Below are positions 55,117 through 63,428 of a stretch of DNA of 64,000 nt, one piece after another; position 1 is the stretch's first letter, and every line of letters starts with the position of its first letter. This stretch comes from Mesorhizobium sp. (lineage in GTDB: Bacteria; Pseudomonadota; Alphaproteobacteria; Rhizobiales; Rhizobiaceae). The stretch spans positions 62,001 through 126,000 of the forward strand of contig NZ_SUHQ01000021.1 of assembly GCF_004962245.1 (NCBI RefSeq), in the 5' to 3' direction. A program made the translations under genes and the position numbers. The notes under the pieces are model-generated. The model saw only the letters and a program-made list of their open reading frames with translations. It searched no databases and had not been told where the DNA came from.

Positions 55117-55932
55117 ATGCCGACCGCGCCCGGATCCACCCCCAAATCCGACTTCCCCTGGTGGCTAGCCGTGGCGGCGGCGCTTGCCGTGGCAGCCGCT
55201 ATCTTCATCGCCGCAAGCGATCTCTATGCCCAGGTCTTCGCCACAGTCGCCAAGGGCATCGGCATCACCGTCTTCGTCACCGTGGTCGCCTTTGCGCTGG
55301 CCTCGGCCATCGGGCTCGGCATTGCGCTGATGGGGCTCTCGGGGTCGCGCTGGCTGCGCCAGATTGCCCGCTTCTATGTCGAGATCATCCGCGGCGTGCC
55401 GATCCTGGTGCTGTTGTTCTGGATCGCGTTTGCCGGCGCGCCGGCCTTTGTCGCGGCGTGGAACGCGCTGACCGCGCCGCTACAAAGCGCCGGCCTCATC
55501 GGTGAGCTCCTGGTGCGCGACGTGTCGCTCTTGTGGCGCGCCATCATGGCGCTGACCATCGGCTACTCAGCCTTCATCTCGGAGGTCTTTCGCGCTGGCA
55601 TCCAGGCGGTCGAGAAAGGCCAGATCGAGGCGGCGAAGGCCCTCGGGCTGACGCGCATGCAGCGCTTCCGGCTGATCGTGTTTCCGCAGGCGATCCGCAC
55701 CATCCTGCCGCCGCTCGGCAATGATTTCGTCGCCATGGTCAAGGATTCCTCGCTGGTCTCGGTGCTCGGCGTTGCCGACATCACCCAGATGGGCAAGATC
55801 TACGCCGCCGGCTCGTTCCGCTTCTTCGAGACCTATTCGATCGTCGCCTATATATATCTCATCCTGACGGTCGGCCTGTCGCTGGCGTTGCGGGCGCTGG
55901 AGAAGCGGCTGCGCCGCCAGCATGAGGAATAG
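55117..55932 (+). CDS. Amino-acid ABC transporter permease
   Basis: The 271-residue HisMQ-type permease has a GITVFVTVVAFALA helix, IIRGVPILVLLFWI, and the ATPase-contact EAA-loop region GQIEAAKALGLTRMQRFRLIVFPQAIRTILPPLGN. The DSSLVSVLGVADITQMG segment is typical. It pairs with the binding protein upstream. No ATP-binding subunit gene lies within this window near it, so an ATPase from elsewhere must power the importer. The ATG at 55117 is chosen; the frame runs through the repeat to 54961. Confidence 0.92.
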   Translation: MPTAPGSTPKSDFPWWLAVAAALAVAAAIFIAASDLYAQVFATVAKGIGITVFVTVVAFALASAIGLGIALMGLSGSRWLRQIARFYVEIIRGVPILVLLFWIAFAGAPAFVAAWNALTAPLQSAGLIGELLVRDVSLLWRAIMALTIGYSAFISEVFRAGIQAVEKGQIEAAKALGLTRMQRFRLIVFPQAIRTILPPLGNDFVAMVKDSSLVSVLGVADITQMGKIYAAGSFRFFETYSIVAYIYLILTVGLSLALRALEKRLRRQHEE

Positions 55933-55987
55933 AAGGCAGGCGAAGACGGCGCTACGGTCGGGAAAAGCCACAATGCGGGAGAATCCC

Positions 55988-56623
55988 ATGAACATCGACA
56001 AGGCCAGTGCGGCGCTGGATTCGGTCTACACCGCCGAGACGCCGGAAGCACTGGCGCAAGCCTATGCCGCATGGGCCGCGACCTATGACGGCGAGACCGC
56101 GTCGCTCGGCTATCTCCTGCCGTTCCTGATCGCTGCCTGGGTGGCGCGCCATGTGCCGGCGGGCGAAGGACCGCTGCTCGACGCCGGCTGCGGCACCGGC
56201 CTGTCGGGACCTTCGCTGCAAGCACTTGGCTATCCCGACATTGCTGGTCTCGACCTGTCGGACGACATGCTTGAGATTGCCGGCAGCCGCAATACCTATG
56301 GCGAGCTGAAACAGGCGATGCTCGGCGGCCCGCTGCCCTGGCCGGACGGGCATTTCCGCGCCTTCTTCTCGACCGGCGTGTTCACCATCAGCCACGCGCC
56401 GGCTTCCAGCCTGCAGGAGCTGGTGCGCATCACCAAGAAGGGCGGCCATGCCATTTTCACCGTTCGCGACCAGGTGCTCGAGAGCGGCGGCTTTCGCGAC
56501 GTTTTCGCCGAGTTGGAGCAGGACAAGAAATGGCGGCCGATCGAGGAAAGCCCGTGGTTCCGCTGCTATGCGATCGCCGAGCCCGAGGCGCTGGTGAAAA
56601 CCTTCGTGTTCGAGGTGCTTTGA
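55988..56623 (+). CDS. SAM-dependent methyltransferase (class I)
   Basis: The 211-residue protein has motif I LLDAGCGTG (63-71), DIAGLDLSDDMLEIA as motif II and GPLPWPDGHFRAFFSTGVF, followed by LVRITKKGGHAIFTVRD. The fold is that of small-molecule methyltransferases of the UbiE/BioC type. The substrate is unknown. gggag before the ATG at 55988 favours this start; the ATG at 55973 is an alternative. It lies 55 bases after the permease gene, so it might share its transcript. Confidence 0.85.
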   Translation: MNIDKASAALDSVYTAETPEALAQAYAAWAATYDGETASLGYLLPFLIAAWVARHVPAGEGPLLDAGCGTGLSGPSLQALGYPDIAGLDLSDDMLEIAGSRNTYGELKQAMLGGPLPWPDGHFRAFFSTGVFTISHAPASSLQELVRITKKGGHAIFTVRDQVLESGGFRDVFAELEQDKKWRPIEESPWFRCYAIAEPEALVKTFVFEVL

Positions 56624-56719
56624 ACGGTGCACGACTTGGGTTCCTCTCCCCGCTCCGTCGCGCGAGGGACCTAGGTCCTGCGAACACAGCTGCAATTGCC
56701 GAAAAGCCAAAACATTGAT

Positions 56720-56848
56720 ATGAGCCACGCCATGGAAGAGCTTTTTGGCGATCCGGCCTATAAGGGTTTCGTGCTGCAGGACAAAAAACGCCTGCCGTCG
56801 CGATTCTCCGCGCGCATTTCCGGCGCTCTGACCAGCCGACTTCGTTAG
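56720..56848 (+). CDS. Possible small protein (42 residues) before leuC
   Basis: A frame from the ATG at 56720 to TAG at 56848 encodes MSHAMEELFGDPAYKGFVLQ, then a basic tail with KKRLPSRFSARISGALTSRLR. It is hydrophilic, with the tail strongly positive. The codon pattern is plausible for this genome, but the ribosome site is weak, and I do not recognise it. It lies 66 bases ahead of leuC and might be a leader peptide or a small gene. Confidence 0.35.
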   Translation: MSHAMEELFGDPAYKGFVLQDKKRLPSRFSARISGALTSRLR

Positions 56849-56913
56849 GTCGTTTTTGCCGGGCCGACCTGGCGTCTACCTCTTCCCATTTTCATATCGA
56901 CGGATTTACGCAC

Positions 56914-58323
56914 ATGAGCGCACCGCGCACCCTCTACGACAAGATCTTCGACGACCATGTCGTCGACCGCCAGGACGACGGCACCTGCCTGCTCTACATC
57001 GACCGTCACCTCGTCCATGAAGTGACCAGCCCGCAAGCCTTCGAAGGCCTGCGCATGACCGGCAGAAAAGTCCGGCATCCGGAAAAGACGCTGGCCGTGG
57101 TCGACCACAATGTGTCGACCTCCCCCGAGCGCAAGTTCGGCATCAAGAACGAGGAAAGCCGCATCCAGGTCGAGGCGCTGGCCAAGAACGCCAAGGATTT
57201 CGGCGTCGAATATTATTCGGAGAACGATGTCCGCCAGGGCATCGTCCACATCATCGGTCCGGAGCAGGGCTTCACGCTGCCCGGCATGACCATCGTCTGC
57301 GGCGACAGCCACACCTCGACGCACGGCGCTTTCGGCGCACTGGCGCATGGCATCGGCACCTCGGAAGTCGAGCATGTGCTGGCCACGCAGACGCTGATCC
57401 AGCGCAAGGCCAAGAACATGCTGGTGCGCGTCGACGGCGCGCTGCCGGAAGGCGTCACCGCCAAGGACATCATTCTGGCGATCATCGGCGAGATCGGCAC
57501 CGCCGGCGGCACCGGCTATGTCATCGAATATGCCGGCGAAGCGATCCGCGCGCTGTCCATGGAAGGCCGCATGACCATCTGCAACATGTCGATCGAGGGC
57601 GGCGCCCGGGCCGGCCTGATCGCGCCTGACGAGACGACCTTCGCCTATGTCAAGGACAAGCCGCGCGCCCCCAAGGGCGAGGCGTGGGATGCCGCGCTCG
57701 CCTACTGGAAGACGCTGCAGTCCGACGAGGGTGCGCATTTCGACAAGGTGGTCGTGCTCGACGCGGCGAAATTGCCGCCGATCGTCTCCTGGGGTTCATC
57801 GCCCGAGGACGTCGTCTCGGTCCAGGGCATCGTGCCAAACCCGGACGATATCACGGATGAGAACAAGCGCACGTCCAAGCAGCGCGCGCTCGACTATATG
57901 GGACTGAAGCCGGGCACCAAGATCACCGATATAACGCTCGACCGCGTCTTCATCGGCTCCTGCACCAACGGCCGCATCGAGGATCTGCGCGCCGTCGCCA
58001 AGGTCGTCGAGGGCAGACGAGTCAGCCCGCATGTCGACGCGATGATCGTGCCGGGCTCCGGTCTGGTCAAGGAGCAGGCGGAGGCCGAAGGTCTCGACAA
58101 GATTTTTGTCGCGGCCGGCTTCGACTGGCGCGAGCCGGGCTGCTCGATGTGCCTTGCCATGAATGACGACCGCTTGAAGCCGCACGAACGCTGCGCCTCC
58201 ACCTCGAACCGCAATTTCGAGGGCCGTCAGGGCTTCAAGGGCCGCACCCATCTGGTGTCGCCGGCCATGGCGGCGGCGGCGGCGATCGCCGGCCACTTCG
58301 TCGACATCCGTGAGTGGAAATAA
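56914..58323 (+). CDS. leuC: 3-isopropylmalate dehydratase large subunit
   Basis: LeuC (469 residues) isomerises isopropylmalate in leucine synthesis with LeuD. The [4Fe-4S] ligands lie in GSCTNGRIEDLR and in GCSMCLAMN, and GDSHTSTHGAFGALAHGIGTSEVEHVL near residue 130 is a family hallmark. Full length. The start codon follows a gap with a possible small gene. LeuD is not seen in this window. A strong terminator follows. Confidence 0.97.
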   Translation: MSAPRTLYDKIFDDHVVDRQDDGTCLLYIDRHLVHEVTSPQAFEGLRMTGRKVRHPEKTLAVVDHNVSTSPERKFGIKNEESRIQVEALAKNAKDFGVEYYSENDVRQGIVHIIGPEQGFTLPGMTIVCGDSHTSTHGAFGALAHGIGTSEVEHVLATQTLIQRKAKNMLVRVDGALPEGVTAKDIILAIIGEIGTAGGTGYVIEYAGEAIRALSMEGRMTICNMSIEGGARAGLIAPDETTFAYVKDKPRAPKGEAWDAALAYWKTLQSDEGAHFDKVVVLDAAKLPPIVSWGSSPEDVVSVQGIVPNPDDITDENKRTSKQRALDYMGLKPGTKITDITLDRVFIGSCTNGRIEDLRAVAKVVEGRRVSPHVDAMIVPGSGLVKEQAEAEGLDKIFVAAGFDWREPGCSMCLAMNDDRLKPHERCASTSNRNFEGRQGFKGRTHLVSPAMAAAAAIAGHFVDIREWK

Positions 58324-58361
58324 CCCAGGGCCGCCATAGTCCGTATATGAGTGCATGCCAG

Positions 58362-58394
58362 AGCCCGAACCGCGATGCGGTTCGGGCTTTTTTT
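58362..58394 (+). terminator. Terminator of leuC
   Basis: Twelve-base-pair stem agcccgaaccgc/gcggttcgggct (58362-58373 and 58377-58388), loop of three (gat), then a run of seven T. It abuts the stop codon of the opposite-strand gene (58394). Confidence 0.92.
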
Positions 58395-58705
58395 CACGCA
58401 GGGCGCCTCACAAGCTCATGGAATTGCTCACGCCGGCCGGGTTGCTCCGCAGCGACCACCAGCGCCAGCTGACGTTCGTCGAACAGCTTGAACCACTCGT
58501 CCCATTCGACCAGTTCGTAGCCGCCGGCGTTGGCCGGGCGTTCGGCCTGGTCCTGGTCCTGATAGGCGTGCTGGCCGAAGACCAGCCTCAGCAAGGCTTG
58601 CGTTCCCGTTTCAGGCGACACGTCGACGATTGCTGGAAATCCAGCACGCGCCGCGGCCCATGAGCGAATTGCCTCATGATCGGTCAGCATGATCGTATCG
58701 GCCAT
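58394..58705 (-). CDS. Small conserved-looking protein of unknown function
   Basis: The 103-residue protein is hydrophilic, with no signal or helix. It has DHEAIRSWAAARAGFPAIVD near the start, ALLRLVFGQHAYQD in the middle and ELVEWDEWFKLFDERQLALVV before a basic end. The pattern is that of a compact alpha/beta protein seen as an unannotated family in many bacteria, sometimes mislabelled as a glucan branching enzyme. I would not assign a function. The ATG at 58705 is chosen; 58720 is an in-frame alternative. It converges on leuC and diverges from the diguanylate cyclase gene. Confidence 0.7.
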   Translation of the reverse strand: MADTIMLTDHEAIRSWAAARAGFPAIVDVSPETGTQALLRLVFGQHAYQDQDQAERPANAGGYELVEWDEWFKLFDERQLALVVAAEQPGRREQFHELVRRPA

Positions 58706-58852
58706 TAAAGCGTCTCCCATCGATTGCCGCTGGAAAACGCCGACCGCGGTTTCGAGTTCCGTGCGGCAGGTTCAACGGGGATCTTGCGCATATTCGACTT
58801 TGCTTAACCGCTTGTTTGGGCTTCCCCTCTAAGGATCTTACCTCACGGAAGC

Positions 58853-60067
58853 GTGGGGTCACGGTCCTTGGACACCGGTCTGCTGATAGGGTTGCTCAAC
58901 CCGACGATCGCGCTTGCGCTCGGCGCGGTGTTTCTCATGCTGTGGTTCTATCAACGTCACCGCCCCTATCTGGCCGTGCTGGCCGCCAGTTACTGGCTTT
59001 CGGCGGCCGGTTTCCTGTTGCAGCATTTCACGCTGCCCATCGGCATGGCGCCGACAAAGCTGATCTCCAACATATGCTTCACCATTGCCGCCTGTGGTCT
59101 CGCCGGCGCGATCGTGACGCGTTATGGGCGGCGCGTGCCCTTTGTCGCGATCGGTATTCTGGCGGCCGGCGGCCTGGCCGCTTTCTGCTGGTTCATGTTC
59201 ATCCAGCCCGATCTCACCTGGCGTGTCCTGGTGATGAATTTCGCTTTCGGCGGCCTCAGCCTGGTTGTCGCCGCCGAACTGCGCGTGGTGCGCGACAGAG
59301 GCCCGACGGAAATGATCCTGTTCGTGCTGTCGCTGCTTTCCGGACTGAACTTCTTCGTGCGCACGCTCGTCGTTGTCATCGCGCACGGACCTTATCAAAG
59401 CTATGACGGGTTCTATGCCTCGTCCTACTGGACGACGGCGCTGCTGTCGCATGCGCTGCTGTCGTTGCTCATCGCGCTTTGCCTGTTCTGCGCGGCTGCG
59501 CTCGACGTGATGAAAGCGCTGAAGGCCGAGGCGTATACCGACCCGCTGTCGGGCCTGCTCAACCGCCGCGGCTTCGAGGAGCGCGCGACGCTTCTCCTGC
59601 GGCATTGCGCCACGGCCAAGCTGCCCGTCGCGCTGGTGCTCGCCGACCTCGATCATTTCAAGGCGCTCAACGATCTGCACGGGCATGCGGCGGGTGATCG
59701 CGTGATCGCCGACTTCGCCGCCAAGCTTCGATCGGCTGTCGGCACCAGCGGCGTCGCCGGGCGCATCGGTGGCGAGGAATTCGCCGTGCTTTTGCCGCTG
59801 AGCGACCTTGGGGCGGCTAGGCTGTTCGCCGAAACCATCCGCATGCTCTATTCGGCGGGCAGCGTCGACGGGCTTCCACGCGATACACGAGTGACGGCGA
59901 GCTTCGGCGTGGCGGCCCGCACCGGCGAGGAGGAGGGGCTGGAGTCGCTGATGCGGCGCGCCGACGAGGCGCTTTACAAAGCCAAAAGGAACGGCCGCGA
60001 CAGCGTGCACCTGTCCTGCGAACGGTCGGAAACGGTGTTCGTTCTGGCACCGCTCAAAGCCGTCTGA
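58853..60067 (+). CDS. Membrane-bound diguanylate cyclase 1 (GGDEF domain)
   Basis: The 404-residue protein has six or seven N-terminal membrane helices (1-220) and a GGDEF domain (225-380). The active-site motif is GGEEF (306-310), and the metal-binding ADLDHFK lies at 264-270. The two residues that matter for catalysis are intact, so it should make c-di-GMP from two GTP. There is no RxxD inhibitory I-site before GGEEF (297-300 is GTSG), so product inhibition through that site is not expected. The start is GTG at 58853 or TTG at 58868. A paralogous gene follows after 76 bases. Confidence 0.85.
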   Translation: MGSRSLDTGLLIGLLNPTIALALGAVFLMLWFYQRHRPYLAVLAASYWLSAAGFLLQHFTLPIGMAPTKLISNICFTIAACGLAGAIVTRYGRRVPFVAIGILAAGGLAAFCWFMFIQPDLTWRVLVMNFAFGGLSLVVAAELRVVRDRGPTEMILFVLSLLSGLNFFVRTLVVVIAHGPYQSYDGFYASSYWTTALLSHALLSLLIALCLFCAAALDVMKALKAEAYTDPLSGLLNRRGFEERATLLLRHCATAKLPVALVLADLDHFKALNDLHGHAAGDRVIADFAAKLRSAVGTSGVAGRIGGEEFAVLLPLSDLGAARLFAETIRMLYSAGSVDGLPRDTRVTASFGVAARTGEEEGLESLMRRADEALYKAKRNGRDSVHLSCERSETVFVLAPLKAV

Positions 60068-60143
60068 TCTTCCGTGCCTGGGCACACGTTAACGTCTTTT
60101 TCGCCCGTCCGTGATTTGCTGTCGCAGGGAGTGCGAAAATCAC

Positions 60144-61361
60144 ATGGGCGGCGCAGAATTCATCCTGGCAATCAACCTGCTCGTCGCCGGCCTGCTGGCG
60201 GCAGCTTTCATGACTGTCTCGTTCTACGATGTGGGGCGCGCGTCGGCTCGCTGGCTGGTTTTCGCCTATCTGCTCGGAATGGCCTATTTCGCCATCGAGT
60301 TCGCCATTCCGATCTTCGACAATGCGCGACCCGCTGTCGTCGCGGGCTTCGCCGTTTTCCTCGGCGCCACCGTCGCCTTCAATGGCGGGCTTGCCCATAA
60401 ATACGGCGTGGCGCCGCCCTGGGCGCCGATGCTCGTCTTCCTGTTCGCGGCCACCGCTGCCGTGTATTTCGTGCAGGATCTGCCGCGCCAGTCGCTTGCC
60501 CGCATGATGACCTACCAGCTTCCCTATGCCGCCATGCAGTTCGTCGGCGTCGGCATCGTCTGGTCGTCCCGGCAAAGGCGCGACCGGCTCGACTATCTGC
60601 TGATGGCCGTTCTGGCAGCCAGCGCCCTGCAATTCGTGAGCAAGCCGTTCATCGCCCATGCGTTGGGTGGCTGGGGCGCCAATCCGCAGGCCTACCTGCA
60701 GAGTAACTACGCTCTGGTGTCGCAATCGCTTGGCACTATCTTCGGCATGGCAATCGCGCTTCTTACACTGGTCATTCTGGTCCGTGACGTGCTCGCCGAG
60801 GTGACGTCGAAGTCGGAGACGGACACGCTTTCAAGGCTGCTCAACCGAGGCGGCTTCGAACGTCATGCCGAGATCGCGATGCGTGACGCCGTGCGCAAGG
60901 GTATTCCGGTCGCCCTGGTCATCGCCGACCTCGATCATTTCAAGAGCATCAACGACAATTTCGGCCACGCATCCGGCGACCGGGTCATCGAGGCCTTTGC
61001 CGGATTCCTGCGTGATGCGGCCGCCGACCATCACGTCGCCGGCCGTATCGGTGGAGAGGAATTCGCCATCATCCTGCCGGGAACCAACCTCGCCGCCGCG
61101 CGGCTCTTCGCCGAGGGCGCGCGCAGCGCTTTCGGGGCCTTGCCGATAGACAGTCTGCCGGCGGACCATCGTTGCACCGCCAGCTTCGGCGTTGCCGAGC
61201 TTCACCCGGCCGAAGGTTTCGCCGATCTGATGCGGCGTGCCGACGAAGCGCTCTACCAGGCGAAGGGCAGTGGACGCGATCGGGTGCGCATCTCCATGGG
61301 GTCGATCACCGTGGGACAGGCGGGAGTGGCAACGCCAGATCGAATCAGCGGCAGGGGCTGA
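60144..61361 (+). CDS. Membrane-bound diguanylate cyclase 2 (GGDEF domain)
   Basis: The 405-residue protein has the same layout as the gene before it: N-terminal helices (1-215), then a GGDEF domain with ADLDHFK (261-267) and GGEEF (303-307). It shares the short motifs GRIGGEEFA and LMRRADEALY with the first cyclase. No RxxD I-site is present (294-297 is ADHH). The two membrane parts have diverged more than the GGDEF domains, which suggests different sensed signals. The ATG at 60144 is chosen; the frame opens at 60111. Its 3' end overlaps the next, opposite-strand gene by 17 bases. Confidence 0.85.
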   Translation: MGGAEFILAINLLVAGLLAAAFMTVSFYDVGRASARWLVFAYLLGMAYFAIEFAIPIFDNARPAVVAGFAVFLGATVAFNGGLAHKYGVAPPWAPMLVFLFAATAAVYFVQDLPRQSLARMMTYQLPYAAMQFVGVGIVWSSRQRRDRLDYLLMAVLAASALQFVSKPFIAHALGGWGANPQAYLQSNYALVSQSLGTIFGMAIALLTLVILVRDVLAEVTSKSETDTLSRLLNRGGFERHAEIAMRDAVRKGIPVALVIADLDHFKSINDNFGHASGDRVIEAFAGFLRDAAADHHVAGRIGGEEFAIILPGTNLAAARLFAEGARSAFGALPIDSLPADHRCTASFGVAELHPAEGFADLMRRADEALYQAKGSGRDRVRISMGSITVGQAGVATPDRISGRG

Positions 61362-61698
61362 GTTCGGGCATCTCGCCGTCGGAAAGGCCGTACATATAGC
61401 TGCGGCCCTTCACGAAAACCGGCGGCCTGTAGCAGTCGCGGCCGCTGACATCGTCCGTTTCGTTTTCATAGATGATTTTGGGTTGGTCGGCGCCGACATA
61501 GTCGGACAATTCCTTGGCCAATTTGCCCTCGCCGACGAGGATGCGCTTGTGGCCGGCGGCGCTTTCGATGACGAGATTGCCGAAGGAATCGGCGTAGACG
61601 CGGTCGTGCGTCCCGGCGTGTGCCGGTGCCGCCAAGCCGATGACCGCCGCCACCAGGACGAGCGCCGGGAGGCGCGATCTGCTTGAATTCGAACGCAT
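61345..61698 (-). CDS. Small secreted protein of unknown function
   Basis: The 117-residue protein has a signal peptide (cleavage after AHA, about residue 28). The mature part has DRVYADSFGNLVIESAAGHKR and two Cys (RDCYRPP, LSPCR) that could pair. I do not recognise the family. The ATG at 61698 is preferred; 61710 is in frame. A possible CtrA box (61742-61757) lies about 44 bases upstream. It overlaps the end of the cyclase 2 gene by 17 bases. Confidence 0.65.
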   Translation of the reverse strand: MRSNSSRSRLPALVLVAAVIGLAAPAHAGTHDRVYADSFGNLVIESAAGHKRILVGEGKLAKELSDYVGADQPKIIYENETDDVSGRDCYRPPVFVKGRSYMYGLSDGEMPELSPCR

Positions 61699-61741
61699 GG
61701 CGTCCTCCATTGTCAGAGGCGAACCTCCTCTGACTCAGAAA

Positions 61742-61757
61742 TTAACCTTTTCTTAAC
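61742..61757. promoter_or_regulatory. Candidate CtrA-binding site
   Basis: TTAA-ccttttc-TTAAC, i.e. two TTAA half-sites separated by exactly seven bases, as in the CtrA consensus of alphaproteobacteria. A third ttaag follows at 61763. It lies between two divergent small secreted-protein genes. No direct evidence of binding. Confidence 0.45.
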
Positions 61758-61940
61758 CTTTGTTAAGAGGCTAGCCTTGCAGGCCACCAGGTCTTGGCAA
61801 ACATGGTTAATATCCGTCGCCCTGGAAAGCCGCGGCCATCATTCGGCCATGCTTGCCCGCACCATCGCGGCCGGGGGCGAGCGCGGCGTCGGGTGATCTT
61901 GGCAAGCACTGCGTTGGATTGATGCGTAAGGAGACAGCAC

Positions 61941-62294
61941 ATGGCGTTACGCCGGACGTTTCGGGTGACGCTTGCCCTTTTGCCATTGCTGACCACGGCT
62001 GCCTGCGTGTCGCAGACCAAGGCCGGGAATCCGGCCGCGGCCACCGCGACCGATGTGACGGCACCGCAGCCGCGCACCGCGACCTACAATTGCGCCGATG
62101 GCGGCAGGATGACCATCGAAAATCTCGGCACGTCGGTGCGCGTGCTTGGTTCCGACGGCGTCAGCCAGGATCTGCCGGCTTCGCCCGCCAACCAGAACAG
62201 CCGCTTCGGCGAGGCGCATGACGCAATCGTGATCGACGGCCGCGACGCGCTGGTGATGAAGGGTGGGAAGACGCCGCTGACCTGCACCCGCTGA
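61941..62294 (+). CDS. Small lipoprotein with MliC-like lysozyme-inhibitor-type domain
   Basis: The 117-residue protein has a lipoprotein signal ending LTTAAC (Cys22). The mature domain begins with ATYNCADGGRMTIENLG and ends GKTPLTCTR, with two Cys, which resembles the MliC/PliC fold of C-type lysozyme inhibitors. In some bacteria these protect against host lysozyme. The assignment is by pattern only. The ATG at 61941 follows a clear aaggagac site. It lies 242 bases from the divergent secreted-protein gene. Confidence 0.75.
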   Translation: MALRRTFRVTLALLPLLTTAACVSQTKAGNPAAATATDVTAPQPRTATYNCADGGRMTIENLGTSVRVLGSDGVSQDLPASPANQNSRFGEAHDAIVIDGRDALVMKGGKTPLTCTR

Positions 62295-62299
62295 TCGGA

Positions 62300-62362
62300 T
62301 GTGTTGAGATTCAGGTGAGGCCGGCCTGCAAATGGCAGCTTGCTGACCTGAATCTCAACACA
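62300..62362. repeat. 63-base element with perfect 17-bp inverted ends
   Basis: Arms tgtgttgagattcaggt (62300-62316) and acctgaatctcaacaca (62346-62362) are perfect inverses around a 29-base spacer that includes ggccggcctgcaaatggcag. No T run follows, so it is not a simple terminator. Its position 6 bases after the lipoprotein stop is typical of an inserted palindromic element. Confidence 0.75.
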
Positions 62363-62498
62363 CCCCGGGCGCCCAAGCTGGACAGATATACTGCACTGCA
62401 GCGACATTGCGCCGGCTTCGGGCTCATGCCCTAATCGATTGAAGCGAAAGCAGCCTTTTCTTCAGACTAAATTACGTTTCCAAAACGATTTTCCGGCT

Positions 62499-62527
62499 TT
62501 GACGCGGTGCAAAAAGAGCATTAGAAA
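62499..62527 (+). promoter_or_regulatory. sdhCp: Possible sigma70 promoter for the sdh operon
   Basis: TTGACG (62499-62504), a 17-base spacer, then TAGAAA (62522-62527). The -35 is a good match and the -10 is fair. It would place the transcript start near 62534, about 74 bases before the sdhC ATG. Confidence 0.4.
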
Positions 62528-62607
62528 CCGGCTGTCCGAAGTCGCATCCGGAAGCGGTCATGCCGCATTTCCACCTGGGGCTCCAGAGACGCCGAACTGG
62601 GGGAGCC

Positions 62608-63027
62608 ATGAGCAAATCACCAGCCACCCGCGAATTTGCCAGACGTGAACGACCGCTTTCGCCGCATCTGACCGTCTATCGGCCGCCGATCACGATGACG
62701 ATGTCGATCGTCCATCGCATCACCGGCGGGGCGCTCTATTTCGGCACGCTGCTGGTCGCCTTGTGGTTGATGGCGGCGGCGAGCTCGCAATCCACCTTCG
62801 ATGCCGTCAACTGGGCCTTCGGCTCGTGGCTGGGGCGGCTGGTGCTGTTCGGCTACACCTGGGCGCTGATGCACCACATGCTGGGCGGTGTGCGCCATCT
62901 GATCTGGGACACCGGGACAGGTCTTGAAAAGAACACCGCCTCGAGGATCGCCTGGGCGACGCTGGCCGGCTCGATTGTGCTGACGCTGCTGATCTGGATC
63001 GCCGGATATATGGCGCGGGGAGCCTGA
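62608..63027 (+). CDS. sdhC: Succinate dehydrogenase cytochrome b556 subunit
   Basis: SdhC (139 residues) has the family signature RPLSPHLTVYRPPITMTMSI (residues about 12-31) and three helices. The haem ligand His lies in the second-helix TWALMHHMLGGVRHLIWD. It anchors SdhAB to the membrane and takes part in quinone reduction. ATG at 62608 with gggag upstream; the frame opens at 62560. The next gene starts two bases after the stop. Confidence 0.95.
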   Translation: MSKSPATREFARRERPLSPHLTVYRPPITMTMSIVHRITGGALYFGTLLVALWLMAAASSQSTFDAVNWAFGSWLGRLVLFGYTWALMHHMLGGVRHLIWDTGTGLEKNTASRIAWATLAGSIVLTLLIWIAGYMARGA

Positions 63028-63028
63028 C

Positions 63029-63424
63029 ATGAGCGCCAACAATACCGACATGCGCACGCCGCTGGCGAAGGTCCGCGGCCTCGGCTCCGCCCGCGAGGGC
63101 ACGGAGCATTTCTGGCGCCAGCGCCTGACGGCGATCGCCAACATCCCGCTGATCCTGTTCTTCGTCGGCTTTCTGATTGCGCTCAACGGCGCCGGCTATG
63201 CGGAGGTGCGTGCCGCACTTGCCAATCCGTTCGTGGCTGTGGTGCTGGCCCTGGTGCTCTTGTCCGGGCTTTATCATATGCGGCTCGGCATGCAGGCGAT
63301 CATCGAGGACTATGTGCATGGCGAGGGTACGAAGCTGGCGTTGCTCGCCCTCAACACATTCTTTTCCGTAGTGGTCGGCGTCGCCTCGATCTTCGCCCTG
63401 CTCAAACTGGCATTTGGAGGCTGA
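63029..63424 (+). CDS. sdhD: Succinate dehydrogenase membrane anchor subunit
   Basis: SdhD (131 residues) is a three-helix anchor with the conserved GLYHMRLGMQAIIEDYVHG, whose His is a haem ligand. The N-terminal MRTPLAKVRGLGSAREGTEHFWRQRLTAIA is typical of alphaproteobacterial SdhD. It pairs with SdhC in complex II. The ATG at 63029 lies two bases after the sdhC stop. Confidence 0.95.
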   Translation: MSANNTDMRTPLAKVRGLGSAREGTEHFWRQRLTAIANIPLILFFVGFLIALNGAGYAEVRAALANPFVAVVLALVLLSGLYHMRLGMQAIIEDYVHGEGTKLALLALNTFFSVVVGVASIFALLKLAFGG

Positions 63425-63428
63425 AATT

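Larger units (their letters stand above)
62295..62607. other. Intergenic region before sdhC, 313 bp
   Basis: No gene is seen. It contains a 63-base palindromic element (62300-62362) and a possible sigma70 promoter (62499-62527). From 62400 to 62600 there is no other feature that I can support. Confidence 0.6.
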
